Assembly: GCA_019636755.1 (NCBI GenBank)
Contig: JAHBWZ010000008.1
Location: 39,900 to 103,899, forward strand
From: Phycisphaeraceae bacterium
Lineage (GTDB): Bacteria > Planctomycetota > Phycisphaerae > Phycisphaerales > SM1A02
DNA: 64,000 nt
Reading direction: 5' to 3'
Positions 24,825 to 32,902 of the stretch are shown here, piece by piece. Numbering within the stretch: the stretch's first letter is position 1; the number at the start of each line of letters is the position of its first letter. Under the pieces are notes generated by a model. The model was given only the letters and a program-made list of their open reading frames with translations. It had not been told where the DNA came from and made no database searches. A program made the position numbers and the translations under genes.

Positions 24825-25460
24825 TCAGTGGCGCGCCCGGGCGGTCATGTACGCGTCGATCGTCTCCGCGTCGCCGGAGCGGATCGTCATGCCGCCCGGC
24901 CCCGCGCCGGGGCGCGTCACGCTGCGCGCCGGTTCGCCGTGCGCCAGGAACGACTCGAGGTCCTTCGAGCCGTCGCGGAAGACCCAGAGCCGGCCCTGGT
25001 CGACGAATGCCGCGAACGCGCAGGTCGAGTGCAGGTAGCCGTCGATCGTCTCCGCGTCGACGGCGCGGATGGTCATGCCCTCTGGTCCGGCGCCGGGCCG
25101 GGTGATGCTCTTCGCCGGCTCGCCCGTCGCGAGGAACGCGGCACCGTCCTTCGAGCCGGCGCGGAACACCCAGAGCCGGCCCTTCGCGACCTGGATGTCG
25201 TAGCCCGGCCGCCGCAGCGTGGCCGCCGCGTCGCCGGGTGACGGGCCGGACGGCGACGCCGTCGCCACGGGACGGGCCGTCGGCGCCGCCGCATCCTGTC
25301 CCCCGGTCGCGGTGCCGGTGCTGACGGCGGTGGTGGCGGCGGTGGTGGCGGCGGACGCCACGGCGCCGTCGCCGGTCGTGGTTCCGCCCGTGCGGCACGC
25401 GGCGAGGGTGAGAAGGATGGCCGAGAGCGCGGCCGTCGCAGGAATCGTGGGTGTCAGCAT
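24825..25460 (-). CDS. Lipoprotein with two GRLWVFR repeats inside the pst operon
   Basis: A 211-residue protein with a lipoprotein signal (LLTLAAC, Cys22), then a Thr/Ala/Gly-rich linker to about residue 85. Two copies of a 50-residue domain follow (about 93-142 and 155-204; spacing 62). Each copy reads GRLWVFRxGSKD..FLAxGEPAxSxTRPGAGPxGMTIR..DAETIDxYx. The copies differ at scattered sites, so the duplication is old. I recognise this domain as a conserved one of unknown role in bacterial envelope proteins but cannot name it. Its place between pstB and phoU suggests an envelope role in phosphate uptake or starvation. Confidence 0.8.
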   Translation of the reverse strand: MLTPTIPATAALSAILLTLAACRTGGTTTGDGAVASAATTAATTAVSTGTATGGQDAAAPTARPVATASPSGPSPGDAAATLRRPGYDIQVAKGRLWVFRAGSKDGAAFLATGEPAKSITRPGAGPEGMTIRAVDAETIDGYLHSTCAFAAFVDQGRLWVFRDGSKDLESFLAHGEPARSVTRPGAGPGGMTIRSGDAETIDAYMTARARH

Positions 25461-25487
25461 GGTGGGAACTCCGTTCGTGGGCCGGAT

Positions 25488-26384
25488 TCAGCCGAATCGG
25501 CCGGTGATGTAGTCCTCGGTCTCACGGAGATGAGGATTGGTGAACATGTCCGGGGTCGGGCCGTACTCCACCAGGCGGCCCAGATACATGAATGCACAGA
25601 AGTCGCTGGCGCGCGACGCCTGCTGCATGTTGTGGGTGACGATCAGGACCGTGTACTCGCCGCGCAGGCCCAGCATGAGTTCCTCGATCTTGCTCGTGGC
25701 GATCGGATCGAGCGCGGAGCACGGTTCGTCCATCAGGAGGACCTCCGGTTCCGCGGCGATGGCCCGCGCGATGCACAGGCGCTGCTGCTGCCCGCCGGAA
25801 AGCGACAGGGCGCTCTCCTGCAGGCGGTCCCTGACCTCCTCCCACAGGGCAGCGCCGCGCAGGGAGCGCTCGCAGACTTCGTCCAGGGTGCCGCGGTTCC
25901 GGACGCCGTCCACCCGGAGCGGATACACCACGTTCTCGTAGATGCTCATCGGGAACGGGTTGGACTTCTGGAAGACCATGCCCATGCGCTTGCGGAGTTC
26001 GATCACGTCCACGTCCGGCGCGTAGATGCTGTCACCGCTCAGGCGCATGTCGCCGGTGATCCGGACGCTGTCGATGAGGTCATTCAGCCGGTTCACCGAA
26101 CGGAGCAGCGTGCTCTTGCCGCATCCGGACGGCCCGATCAGGGCGGTGATGCGTCCGCGCGGAATATTCATCGAGATGTCATAGAGCGCGCGGACGGTGC
26201 CGTAGTGCAGGTTGAATCGATCGATCTCCAGGACCGTGTCTTCCCCTGCCAGGGCGGCATGCGTCTCGCAGGCGATCGACTCCCCGCGCGCCATGGCGGC
26301 GAACCGGGCGTCATCGAGGATGCGTTCACGGCCCGACATCTCGATCGGGCGGTCCGGCGGCTGAACGGGGGCGGTGTGGGTCAT
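25488..26384 (-). CDS. pstB: Phosphate ABC transporter ATP-binding protein
   Basis: Energises phosphate import. The ABC domain has Walker [10 protein letters not shown] (84-92), a Q-loop in [17 protein letters not shown] (hallmark of PstB), signature LSGGQQQRL, and Walker [14 protein letters not shown]. The C-terminus [18 protein letters not shown] is the usual PstB ending. About 45 residues precede the first strand, longer than usual. It lies between pstA (21 bases upstream) and the lipoprotein gene (27 bases downstream). Confidence 0.97.
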   Translation of the reverse strand: MTHTAPVQPPDRPIEMSGRERILDDARFAAMARGESIACETHAALAGEDTVLEIDRFNLHYGTVRALYDISMNIPRGRITALIGPSGCGKSTLLRSVNRLNDLIDSVRITGDMRLSGDSIYAPDVDVIELRKRMGMVFQKSNPFPMSIYENVVYPLRVDGVRNRGTLDEVCERSLRGAALWEEVRDRLQESALSLSGGQQQRLCIARAIAAEPEVLLMDEPCSALDPIATSKIEELMLGLRGEYTVLIVTHNMQQASRASDFCAFMYLGRLVEYGPTPDMFTNPHLRETEDYITGRFG

Positions 26385-26405
26385 GGGCGGTACGTCGCGG
26401 CGGAA

Positions 26406-28286
26406 TCAGAAGGCACCGGCGCTGAAGCGACGGCGGAGTCGGGACCGGATCCAGATGGCCGTGAGGTTGAGCGCGGCGATCAGCGTGATCAGGAGCAGGG
26501 TCGTCGTGAAGACCATGGGCTTCGCGGCTTCGCTGTTGGGGCTCTGGAAGCCGACGTCGTAGATGTGGAATCCCAGGTGCATGAATGAACGGTCCGCGTG
26601 CAGCGGTCCGGTGGGGATCGGTCCGAGGGCGCCGGCGAGGTTCTGGAAGTCCACGGGGAGATCGGGTGCCAGCTTCACCGCGCCGACCAGCATGAGCGGC
26701 GCCACCTCGCCGGCGCCGCGGGCCATGGCGAGGATCATGCCCGTCATGATGCCGGGCATGGCGCGGGGAAGAACGATCCGGGCGATGGTCTGCCACTTGC
26801 TGGCGCCGCAGGCATACGAGCCTTCGCGCATCGACCTCGGCACGGCGGCGAGCGCCTCCTCGGTGGCGACGATCACGACCGGGAGCGTGAGGAGCGCGAG
26901 CGTCATCGCGGCCCAGAGAATGCCGCCCTTGCCGTAGGTCGGTCGGGGCAGGCTGGCCTCGTAGAACAGCGTGTCGATGCGCCAGCCCACGATGTAGCAG
27001 AAGAAGCCCAGCCCGAAGACGCCGAAGACGATCGACGGCACGCCGGCCAGGTTGTTCACGGCGATGCGGATGGCGCTCACGACGGCGCCCGCCTTCGCAT
27101 ACTCCCGCAGGTAGAGCGCGGCCAGGACGCCGAAGGGCACGACGACCACGGTCATGATGAGCGTCATCACGACCGTGCCGAAGATGGCCGGGAACACGCC
27201 GCCCTCGGTGTTCGCCTCCCGCGGATCGCTGAGCAGGAACTCTCGCCAGCGCGAGAGATAGACGCCGAGTTTCTCAGGCAGCGAGAGCCGGTTGGCCGGA
27301 TAGGCGCGGACGATGTCGGCGAGCGGCAGGACCTTCTCCCGCCCGTCCGCGGTCTCGAGGAGCAGCGCCGGCCGGCGGATCTCCGCGTTGAGTCCGGCGA
27401 TCCGCGCCGCGATCGGCTCGTAGTCCGCCTGCGCGGCACGCTCCCGGTCCGCCTGCAGAACGCGGGCGCGGGCAAGGTCGTCATCGGTCGCCCGGCCGCG
27501 TTCGTGGCGCAGTTCGACCTTGCGGAGCGCCAGCCGGGCGGATTCCAGCCGCCGGTTCACGCGTCCGATCTCGACCTGCTCCAGCCGGTAGCGCTCGCGG
27601 ATCAGGCGACGGATCTCCGGCATCCGCGCGGTGAACTCCGCCCACACCGGCGACGGCTCGGCATGCCCCGCACCACCGTCGGCGTGACGCGGATCCCGGG
27701 CGACCTCCGCGCCGTCCACGGTGAATGCGACCGGGACCCCGTAGAACCGGCCCCACTCCCGCCGCTCGAAGACGATCGCCCAGGGCGGCGCCTGTTCTTC
27801 CGTCACGGCGAAGCCGCTCACCCAGTGGAAGTGCGTGCCGGTCAGTTCGAAGTTGCCCGTCCGGAGCAGTCGCCGCTCCACCAGGCCGTCATCGGCGGTC
27901 TCCATGGCGGCGCGGGCGCGCGCGGCATCGTCGGGACTCAGCCGGGCGAGCACCTCCGGTCCGGGCGCGAACCGGTCCTGGCGCGTCACTTCGCCCATGA
28001 GGCGATCGCCCTCGAGCGTCGTGACGCGCGTGACCGGGACCGGCCAGAACGTCCGGAGGCCCTGGCCGACGATGAGGAGGACCATGCCTGCGATCATCGC
28101 CATGCACAGCACCAGGGCGCCGCCGGTCAGCCAGACCATCGGCTCGCCCTGCGCGTAGAGCGTGTACCCCGGTCCGCTCGTCCGACGGCGGCGCCGGCCG
28201 CGCTTCTCCGGCGGCGGCGCCGCCACGGCGTGCGGCCGGCGGGCATCGACCGCACCCGGCGCGGGCATGTTCCGGAGGCCGCTCAC
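26406..28286 (-). CDS. pstA: Phosphate ABC transporter permease PstA, enlarged
   Basis: A membrane subunit of the phosphate importer. The permease core (about residue 340 to the end) has the EAA-type loop EALAAVPRSMREGSYACGAS and the typical VNNLAGVPSIVFGVFGLGFF and GEVAPLMLVGA segments. A first helix (near 50-70) is followed by a large extracytoplasmic insert of about 250 residues containing a long coiled-coil stretch (RRLIRERYRLEQVEIG...). The total is 626 residues, against about 300 in E. coli; Pseudomonas also has an enlarged form. The GTG at 28286 overlaps the pstC stop (GTGA); ATG 28268 is an alternative. Confidence 0.92.
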   Translation of the reverse strand: MSGLRNMPAPGAVDARRPHAVAAPPPEKRGRRRRRTSGPGYTLYAQGEPMVWLTGGALVLCMAMIAGMVLLIVGQGLRTFWPVPVTRVTTLEGDRLMGEVTRQDRFAPGPEVLARLSPDDAARARAAMETADDGLVERRLLRTGNFELTGTHFHWVSGFAVTEEQAPPWAIVFERREWGRFYGVPVAFTVDGAEVARDPRHADGGAGHAEPSPVWAEFTARMPEIRRLIRERYRLEQVEIGRVNRRLESARLALRKVELRHERGRATDDDLARARVLQADRERAAQADYEPIAARIAGLNAEIRRPALLLETADGREKVLPLADIVRAYPANRLSLPEKLGVYLSRWREFLLSDPREANTEGGVFPAIFGTVVMTLIMTVVVVPFGVLAALYLREYAKAGAVVSAIRIAVNNLAGVPSIVFGVFGLGFFCYIVGWRIDTLFYEASLPRPTYGKGGILWAAMTLALLTLPVVIVATEEALAAVPRSMREGSYACGASKWQTIARIVLPRAMPGIMTGMILAMARGAGEVAPLMLVGAVKLAPDLPVDFQNLAGALGPIPTGPLHADRSFMHLGFHIYDVGFQSPNSEAAKPMVFTTTLLLITLIAALNLTAIWIRSRLRRRFSAGAF

Positions 28287-31003
28287 AGCTGGTAGGCCCT
28301 CCGCCGGTAGCGCTGCCGGACGAACTCGGCGATCGTGTTGATGACGAACGTCATCACGAACAGCACCAGCGCCGCGAGGAACAGCATGCGGTAATTCGTG
28401 GAGTCCTTCACCGCCTCCGGAAGTTCGACGGCGATGTTCGCGCTCAGCGTCCGGAACCCGCTGAAGATGTTCCACTCCATGACCGGCGTATTGCCGGTCG
28501 CCATCAGCACGATCATCGTCTCGCCGACCGCGCGTCCGAAGCCGACCATGACCGCGGAGAAGAGCCCGCTCATCGCCGTCGGGAGGACGATCCGGACGGC
28601 GGTCTGCCATCGCGTGGCACCGGCGCCCAGCGAGGCCGACCGCAGGTGCTCCGGGACCGCGCCCATCGCGTCGTCGGCGATCGTGTAGATGATCGGGATG
28701 ATCGCGAAGCCCATGATGAATCCCACGATGAGCGCGTTGCGCTGCACGTAGGTGTCGATGTAGAGCCCGCGCGGATCATGGATGAGGGACGCGGCCGCGG
28801 AGAGCAGCAGCGCCAGGCCGAGCGTCAGGGCGGCACCCGAGATGAACTTGCCGGCATCGGCAAGCGCGAGGCGGCGCCGGGACCAGCGCTCGCTGCGCAG
28901 CATGAGAAAGGGATTCACCAGGCGGACCGACGCGAGGCCGACGAGCAGAGCGGAGAGCGGCAGGAAGAGCATGAGCCATCCGCCGATCGGGCTGCTCTCG
29001 TACGCGGGGTTGCCGCCGCCGGCGTTGAGCCAGAGCCGGAAGTCGCGCAGGACCGCGGTGACGGCGCCGGATTCCGGGTCGATGACCCGGACCTCGAAGA
29101 GCATCGCCTCGGCGACCGGGCCGAGGAAGGACGCCAGCCGGATGCCCAGCGGGATGCCGCCGAAGATGAAGAGGATGCGCACGCCGTCGAAGCGGATGCG
29201 CGCACGCGACGGCAGCATCTGCCAGGCGTACGCGAGGAGGAGGAAGGACAGGGGAATCGTGACCAGCGCCGCGAGGGCCGTCGGGACGACGGTCTCGATG
29301 TACGGGGCGACGATCAGCCCGGCAAGGAATCCCAGGACGACGCTCGGCAGGCTGGCCATCATCTCGACCGACGGCTTGACGATCGCGCGGACGCGCCGGT
29401 GCAGGAACTCGCTCGTGTAGACGGCGGCGAGCAGCGCCAGCGGAACGCCGAAGAGCAGCGAGTAGAACGTGCCCTTGATCGTGCCGAAGATGAGCGGTAC
29501 CAGGCCGTACTTCGATTCGAAGTCATCCGTGCCGCCCGTCGACTGCCAGACGTGCGCCGGCGCCTCGTAGCCCTCGTACCAGACCTTGCCGAAGATGGCG
29601 CGAGGCGACGCCTCCGGATGCGGGATGTGCATCTCCCAGTGGTAGATCCGGTCGCCCGCGAGCGCGACGACCGCGTTGTCGCGCGGCCCCAGGACGGCGC
29701 TGTGAACGGGCTCCGCGTCGACCGTGTCGACCTCGCCCAGGAAGCGCTCGTTCGTCACGTTGTGCAGCCGGACGCGACCGTCCTCGTGACCGATCGCGAG
29801 GATCCGCTTGCGCTGGGAACTGCTGATGGAGCGCACGGGGCCCGCGCCGGCGCCGTCCAGCCTGCTGGCGCGGCGCAGCACCAGGCCGTCGGTCGTCGGT
29901 GCCCCCTCGACGCGCGTCCGGAACCACGTGGTCGCGCCGCCGTGGTCGTCGCCGGTGACCAGCGTCGTCTTCCCGATCAGGAACCCGACCGCGCTCAGCA
30001 TCCATCCCGGCTCCGGGACCAGGTCGACTTCTTCCGCCACCGTCGCAGCCGCGGGATCGCGGACGTCATACCGATGCAGGACGCCGTCGGCCCAGATGAT
30101 GTAGATGTTGTCGCCGAGCCCGGTCAGCCGGATGAAGGCCGGCGGCGTCGCGCGCGGCCGGAAGGGAATCGTGTGCGTGGACGCCGTGAGCGTGGTCCGC
30201 CCGGTCATGAGATTGCGCCGTGACCGCAGCTGGCCGTAGCGCAGCACATCGTCCGCATCCTGCCAGGCCATGACCGGGCGCTCGGCGGTCCCCGTATGGT
30301 CCAGCCGGATGATCGGACGGGTCGTACCGCTGTCGATCGGGTCGAGCAGGTCCACCGCCAGCCGGAGGATCCGGATCTGGCCTTCACGCGTCCGCTGCGC
30401 GAGCCCGCGTTCCCACGCCATGGTGCCCAGGACGTCCAGGTCCCGCAGCGGCTCCGGTGCCTCCTCGATCTCCATGAACGTGAGCGCGAAATCGATCCGT
30501 GCCAGGCGGACGGTCCCGTCGGCGTACCCGAACGTGCACAGGTCCCCGCGCTGCGGCAGCGACCACGCCGTCAGCGCGGCCTCCGGTGCGACGGTGTGCG
30601 CATCGATGACTTCGCCGGTGTCGATCCGGATGACGTCGATGCGCCCGTCGGCGGACAGGGTCCACGCGAGCAGGGTGTACTCATCGGCGGCGATGTGCAC
30701 CGGGCGCTGTCCGCCCGGTGCGTCGCGCCGCACGGCACCGGATGCATCCGGTGGCGGCGGCGCGCCGGGTTCCGCGGGTCCGGACCGCACGATCCCGGAC
30801 ACGATCGGAGGCTCCGACGTCGGCGGCAGGAAGAGCGGCACGACGACGGCGACGAGGAAGACGCACACCGTCGTCACGGCGATGATCGTGCCGAAGCCGC
30901 CGATCGTGATGCACGTCCGCGCCAGCGCATCGGCCACCTTCACGGAGAACCGGGTCCGCCGGGTCCGGCGGCGTCCTGTGAAGGAGGCTGGTGGCGTGGG
31001 CAT
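28283..31003 (-). CDS. pstC: Phosphate ABC transporter permease PstC, giant form
   Basis: The second membrane subunit of the importer, 906 residues instead of about 320. After the first helix (near 30-55: ITIGGFGTIIAVTTVCVFLV) comes an extracytoplasmic region of about 480 residues whose repeated beta strands (YTLLAWTLSADGRIDVIRID, GDLCTFGYADGTVRLARI, ILAIGHEDGRVRLHNV) look like a WD/beta-propeller. The permease core follows, with IFGTIKGTFYSLLFGVPLAL, SLPSVVLGFLAGLIVAP and AVGETMIVLMATGN, typical of PstC. The ATG at 31003 is the first start after pstS; its ribosome site is weak. Coupled to pstA by GTGA. Confidence 0.92.
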   Translation of the reverse strand: MPTPPASFTGRRRTRRTRFSVKVADALARTCITIGGFGTIIAVTTVCVFLVAVVVPLFLPPTSEPPIVSGIVRSGPAEPGAPPPPDASGAVRRDAPGGQRPVHIAADEYTLLAWTLSADGRIDVIRIDTGEVIDAHTVAPEAALTAWSLPQRGDLCTFGYADGTVRLARIDFALTFMEIEEAPEPLRDLDVLGTMAWERGLAQRTREGQIRILRLAVDLLDPIDSGTTRPIIRLDHTGTAERPVMAWQDADDVLRYGQLRSRRNLMTGRTTLTASTHTIPFRPRATPPAFIRLTGLGDNIYIIWADGVLHRYDVRDPAAATVAEEVDLVPEPGWMLSAVGFLIGKTTLVTGDDHGGATTWFRTRVEGAPTTDGLVLRRASRLDGAGAGPVRSISSSQRKRILAIGHEDGRVRLHNVTNERFLGEVDTVDAEPVHSAVLGPRDNAVVALAGDRIYHWEMHIPHPEASPRAIFGKVWYEGYEAPAHVWQSTGGTDDFESKYGLVPLIFGTIKGTFYSLLFGVPLALLAAVYTSEFLHRRVRAIVKPSVEMMASLPSVVLGFLAGLIVAPYIETVVPTALAALVTIPLSFLLLAYAWQMLPSRARIRFDGVRILFIFGGIPLGIRLASFLGPVAEAMLFEVRVIDPESGAVTAVLRDFRLWLNAGGGNPAYESSPIGGWLMLFLPLSALLVGLASVRLVNPFLMLRSERWSRRRLALADAGKFISGAALTLGLALLLSAAASLIHDPRGLYIDTYVQRNALIVGFIMGFAIIPIIYTIADDAMGAVPEHLRSASLGAGATRWQTAVRIVLPTAMSGLFSAVMVGFGRAVGETMIVLMATGNTPVMEWNIFSGFRTLSANIAVELPEAVKDSTNYRMLFLAALVLFVMTFVINTIAEFVRQRYRRRAYQL

Positions 31004-31100
31004 GCGGTCCGGCGGCGATCGATGAGGTCGGTGTCGGGCGCTGGAGCGCCGGGCGGAATCGTCCCGGCCGCCGGCAGGCGGTCGGGACGGAAGGACAGGT

Positions 31101-32081
31101 TCAGAAGTCAGGCGTGATGCCCACGGCCTTGAGGGCCTCGCGGGCGATGGTCGCATTCACCGGGAAGTAGCCGTCCTTGACGACGTCCTCCTGGCCCTGC
31201 CGGGAGTACATGTACCGGACGAACTCCCGTCGCAGCGGGTCGAGCTGGCTGCCCGGCCGATGATTGATGTAGACGTAGAGGAAGCGCGCCAGCGGGTACT
31301 CGCCGGTGTATGCGTTCTTCGCTTCCGCCTCCACGAACGGCGCCCCCGGACTGTCGCTCAGCGGGACCGCGCGGACGTCGGCGGTGCGGTAGCCGATTCC
31401 CGAGTACCCGATGCCGTTCTTCTCCGAGGCGACACCCTGGACGACCGAGGACGAGCCGGGCTGTTCCTTGACCTCGTCGCGGAAGTCGCCGCCGAAGAGG
31501 GCCTTCTCCTTGAAGAAGCCGTAGGTGCCCGACGCGCTGTTGCGGCCGTACAGGCTGATCGGCTGGTTCGCCCACTCGCCGGTGACGCCGAGCTGGCCCC
31601 AGCGCGTGATGTTCTCCGAGAGCCCGCCGCGGCGCGTCTTGGAGAACACGGAGTCCACCTGCTGCAGCGTCATCCCCTTGATCGGGTTGTCCTTGTTGAC
31701 GTACACCGCGAGCATGTCGATCGACGACGGCAGCGGCGTCACCGGGTACCCGTACCGGTTCTCGAACTCGTCGAGTTCCCGGCCGCGCATCTCGCGGCTC
31801 ATCGGTCCGAAGGCCGCGGTGCCCGCGATCATCGCCGGCGGCGCCGTGCCCGAGCCCTTGCCCTCGATCTCCACCTGGACGTTCGGGTAGTGCTTGATGA
31901 ATCCCTCGGCCCAGAGCGTCATCAGGTTGTTCATCGTGTCCGATCCGACGCTCTTGATCGCGCCGGAGATGCCGGGAACCGGCCGGTAGTCGGGCAGGGC
32001 GGGATCGACCCTGACCTGCGCGGAGGCGGCGGCGGAAAGGGTGAGCAGCGGGAGGGCGAGGAACGTCCGGTACAGCGTCAT
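31101..32081 (-). CDS. pstS: Phosphate-binding protein of the Pst importer
   Basis: The extracytoplasmic receptor that captures phosphate. It has a signal peptide (MTLYRTFLALPLLTLSAAAS, ending ASA-Q), then the family pattern IKSVGSDTMNNLMTLWAEGF, IEGKGSGTAPPAMIAGTAAF, RNSASGTYGFFKE and GIGYSGIGY. The SGT/SASGT loops bind phosphate. At 326 residues it is normal. First gene of the pst group, preceded by a Pho-box-like direct repeat. Confidence 0.95.
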   Translation of the reverse strand: MTLYRTFLALPLLTLSAAASAQVRVDPALPDYRPVPGISGAIKSVGSDTMNNLMTLWAEGFIKHYPNVQVEIEGKGSGTAPPAMIAGTAAFGPMSREMRGRELDEFENRYGYPVTPLPSSIDMLAVYVNKDNPIKGMTLQQVDSVFSKTRRGGLSENITRWGQLGVTGEWANQPISLYGRNSASGTYGFFKEKALFGGDFRDEVKEQPGSSSVVQGVASEKNGIGYSGIGYRTADVRAVPLSDSPGAPFVEAEAKNAYTGEYPLARFLYVYINHRPGSQLDPLRREFVRYMYSRQGQEDVVKDGYFPVNATIAREALKAVGITPDF

Positions 32082-32151
32082 GATCTGTTTCCCTGTGGGT
32101 GGCGGCGTGCAGGCGGAGTGCCGTGCCGACGGGGGGATTCTGCGGCGCGTC

Positions 32152-32169
32152 CGTTCAGGACCCGTTCAG
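32152..32169 (-). promoter_or_regulatory. Pho-box-like direct repeat upstream of pstS
   Basis: On the pstS strand, CTGAACG is repeated exactly at an 11-base period (32169-32163 and 32158-32152) with GGTC between. Seven-base direct repeats with an 11-base period are the known PhoB box layout (CTGTCAT-N4-CTGTCAT in E. coli), and the first three bases agree. It lies 71-88 bases upstream of the pstS start codon, in the 188-base gap after the regulator gene. The layout is seen directly; PhoB binding is inference. Confidence 0.55.
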
Positions 32170-32269
32170 ATCCGGTGGGGGATGCGCTCGGGCTGTCCGG
32201 GTCCGTTCCGGCGACGGGCTCCCGGTCCGGCAGGCGAGCCACGACGCAGGGGCGACGGGCCCCGTCGCC

Positions 32270-32902
32270 TCACCGTCGGCGCCGGAGTCGATCCTGCGCG
32301 AGCCGGTAGTAGAGCGTGCGCTCGCTGATGCCCAGGAGGTCCGCGGCCGCCTTGCGGTTGTTGTCACACCGGCGGAGGGCTTCGCGGATCGCCGCCATTT
32401 CCATCGCATGGAGATCGAGGTCGCGCGCGCGGGCGACGATGTCCACGATCGAGGCGCCGCCCGACGCGGCCGCCCCGTGGAGCGCGTCCCCGGCGTCCTC
32501 GTCCGGGCCGACCGGTGCCTCCACGAGGTCATGCCGGTCCCAGGCGCGGGCGACCGCCGACTCGAGTTCCCCGAGTGCGACCGGTTTCGTGAGGAAATCG
32601 ACGACGTCGAGCCGGATGGCGCGCTGCATCGCATCGATCGAACCATGTCCGGTCGCAATGACCACCGACACCGCCGGATGACGCTCCCGCATCGTTTCGA
32701 AGAGGTCCATGCCGTGCTCACCGGCGAGATGGAGGTCGAGGATGACGACTCCGGCGGGGGCGCGGTCGAGCGAGGCAAGCGCCCCGGCGCCCGCGTCCAC
32801 GCACTCGACGTCATAGCCGAGACTCGCAAGTGCCCTGCGGTACATGAGGCGCTGCGCGGATTCGTCCTCGACGACAAGCACGCGCTTCGGGCGACCGGTC
32901 AT
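32270..32902 (-). CDS. RegA/ActR-type response regulator (receiver plus Fis helix-turn-helix)
   Basis: A 210-residue two-domain regulator. The receiver domain has VVEDES near the start, the phosphorylated Asp56 (VVILDLHLA), and Lys106 in DFLTKP. The C-terminus is a Fis-type DNA-binding helix-turn-helix (NNRKAAADLLGISERTLYYR). The central AAA+ domain of NtrC-like activators is missing, so it belongs with RegA/ActR/PrrA regulators, which do not need sigma-54. The start overlaps the kinase stop (ATGA), making the kinase its partner. It lies directly upstream of pstS. Confidence 0.92.
   Translation of the reverse strand: MTGRPKRVLVVEDESAQRLMYRRALASLGYDVECVDAGAGALASLDRAPAGVVILDLHLAGEHGMDLFETMRERHPAVSVVIATGHGSIDAMQRAIRLDVVDFLTKPVALGELESAVARAWDRHDLVEAPVGPDEDAGDALHGAAASGGASIVDIVARARDLDLHAMEMAAIREALRRCDNNRKAAADLLGISERTLYYRLAQDRLRRRR

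Noticed and set aside
32270..32902. PhoB call for the regulator next to pst
   Set aside because: The output domain is a Fis-type helix-turn-helix, not the winged helix of OmpR/PhoB regulators.
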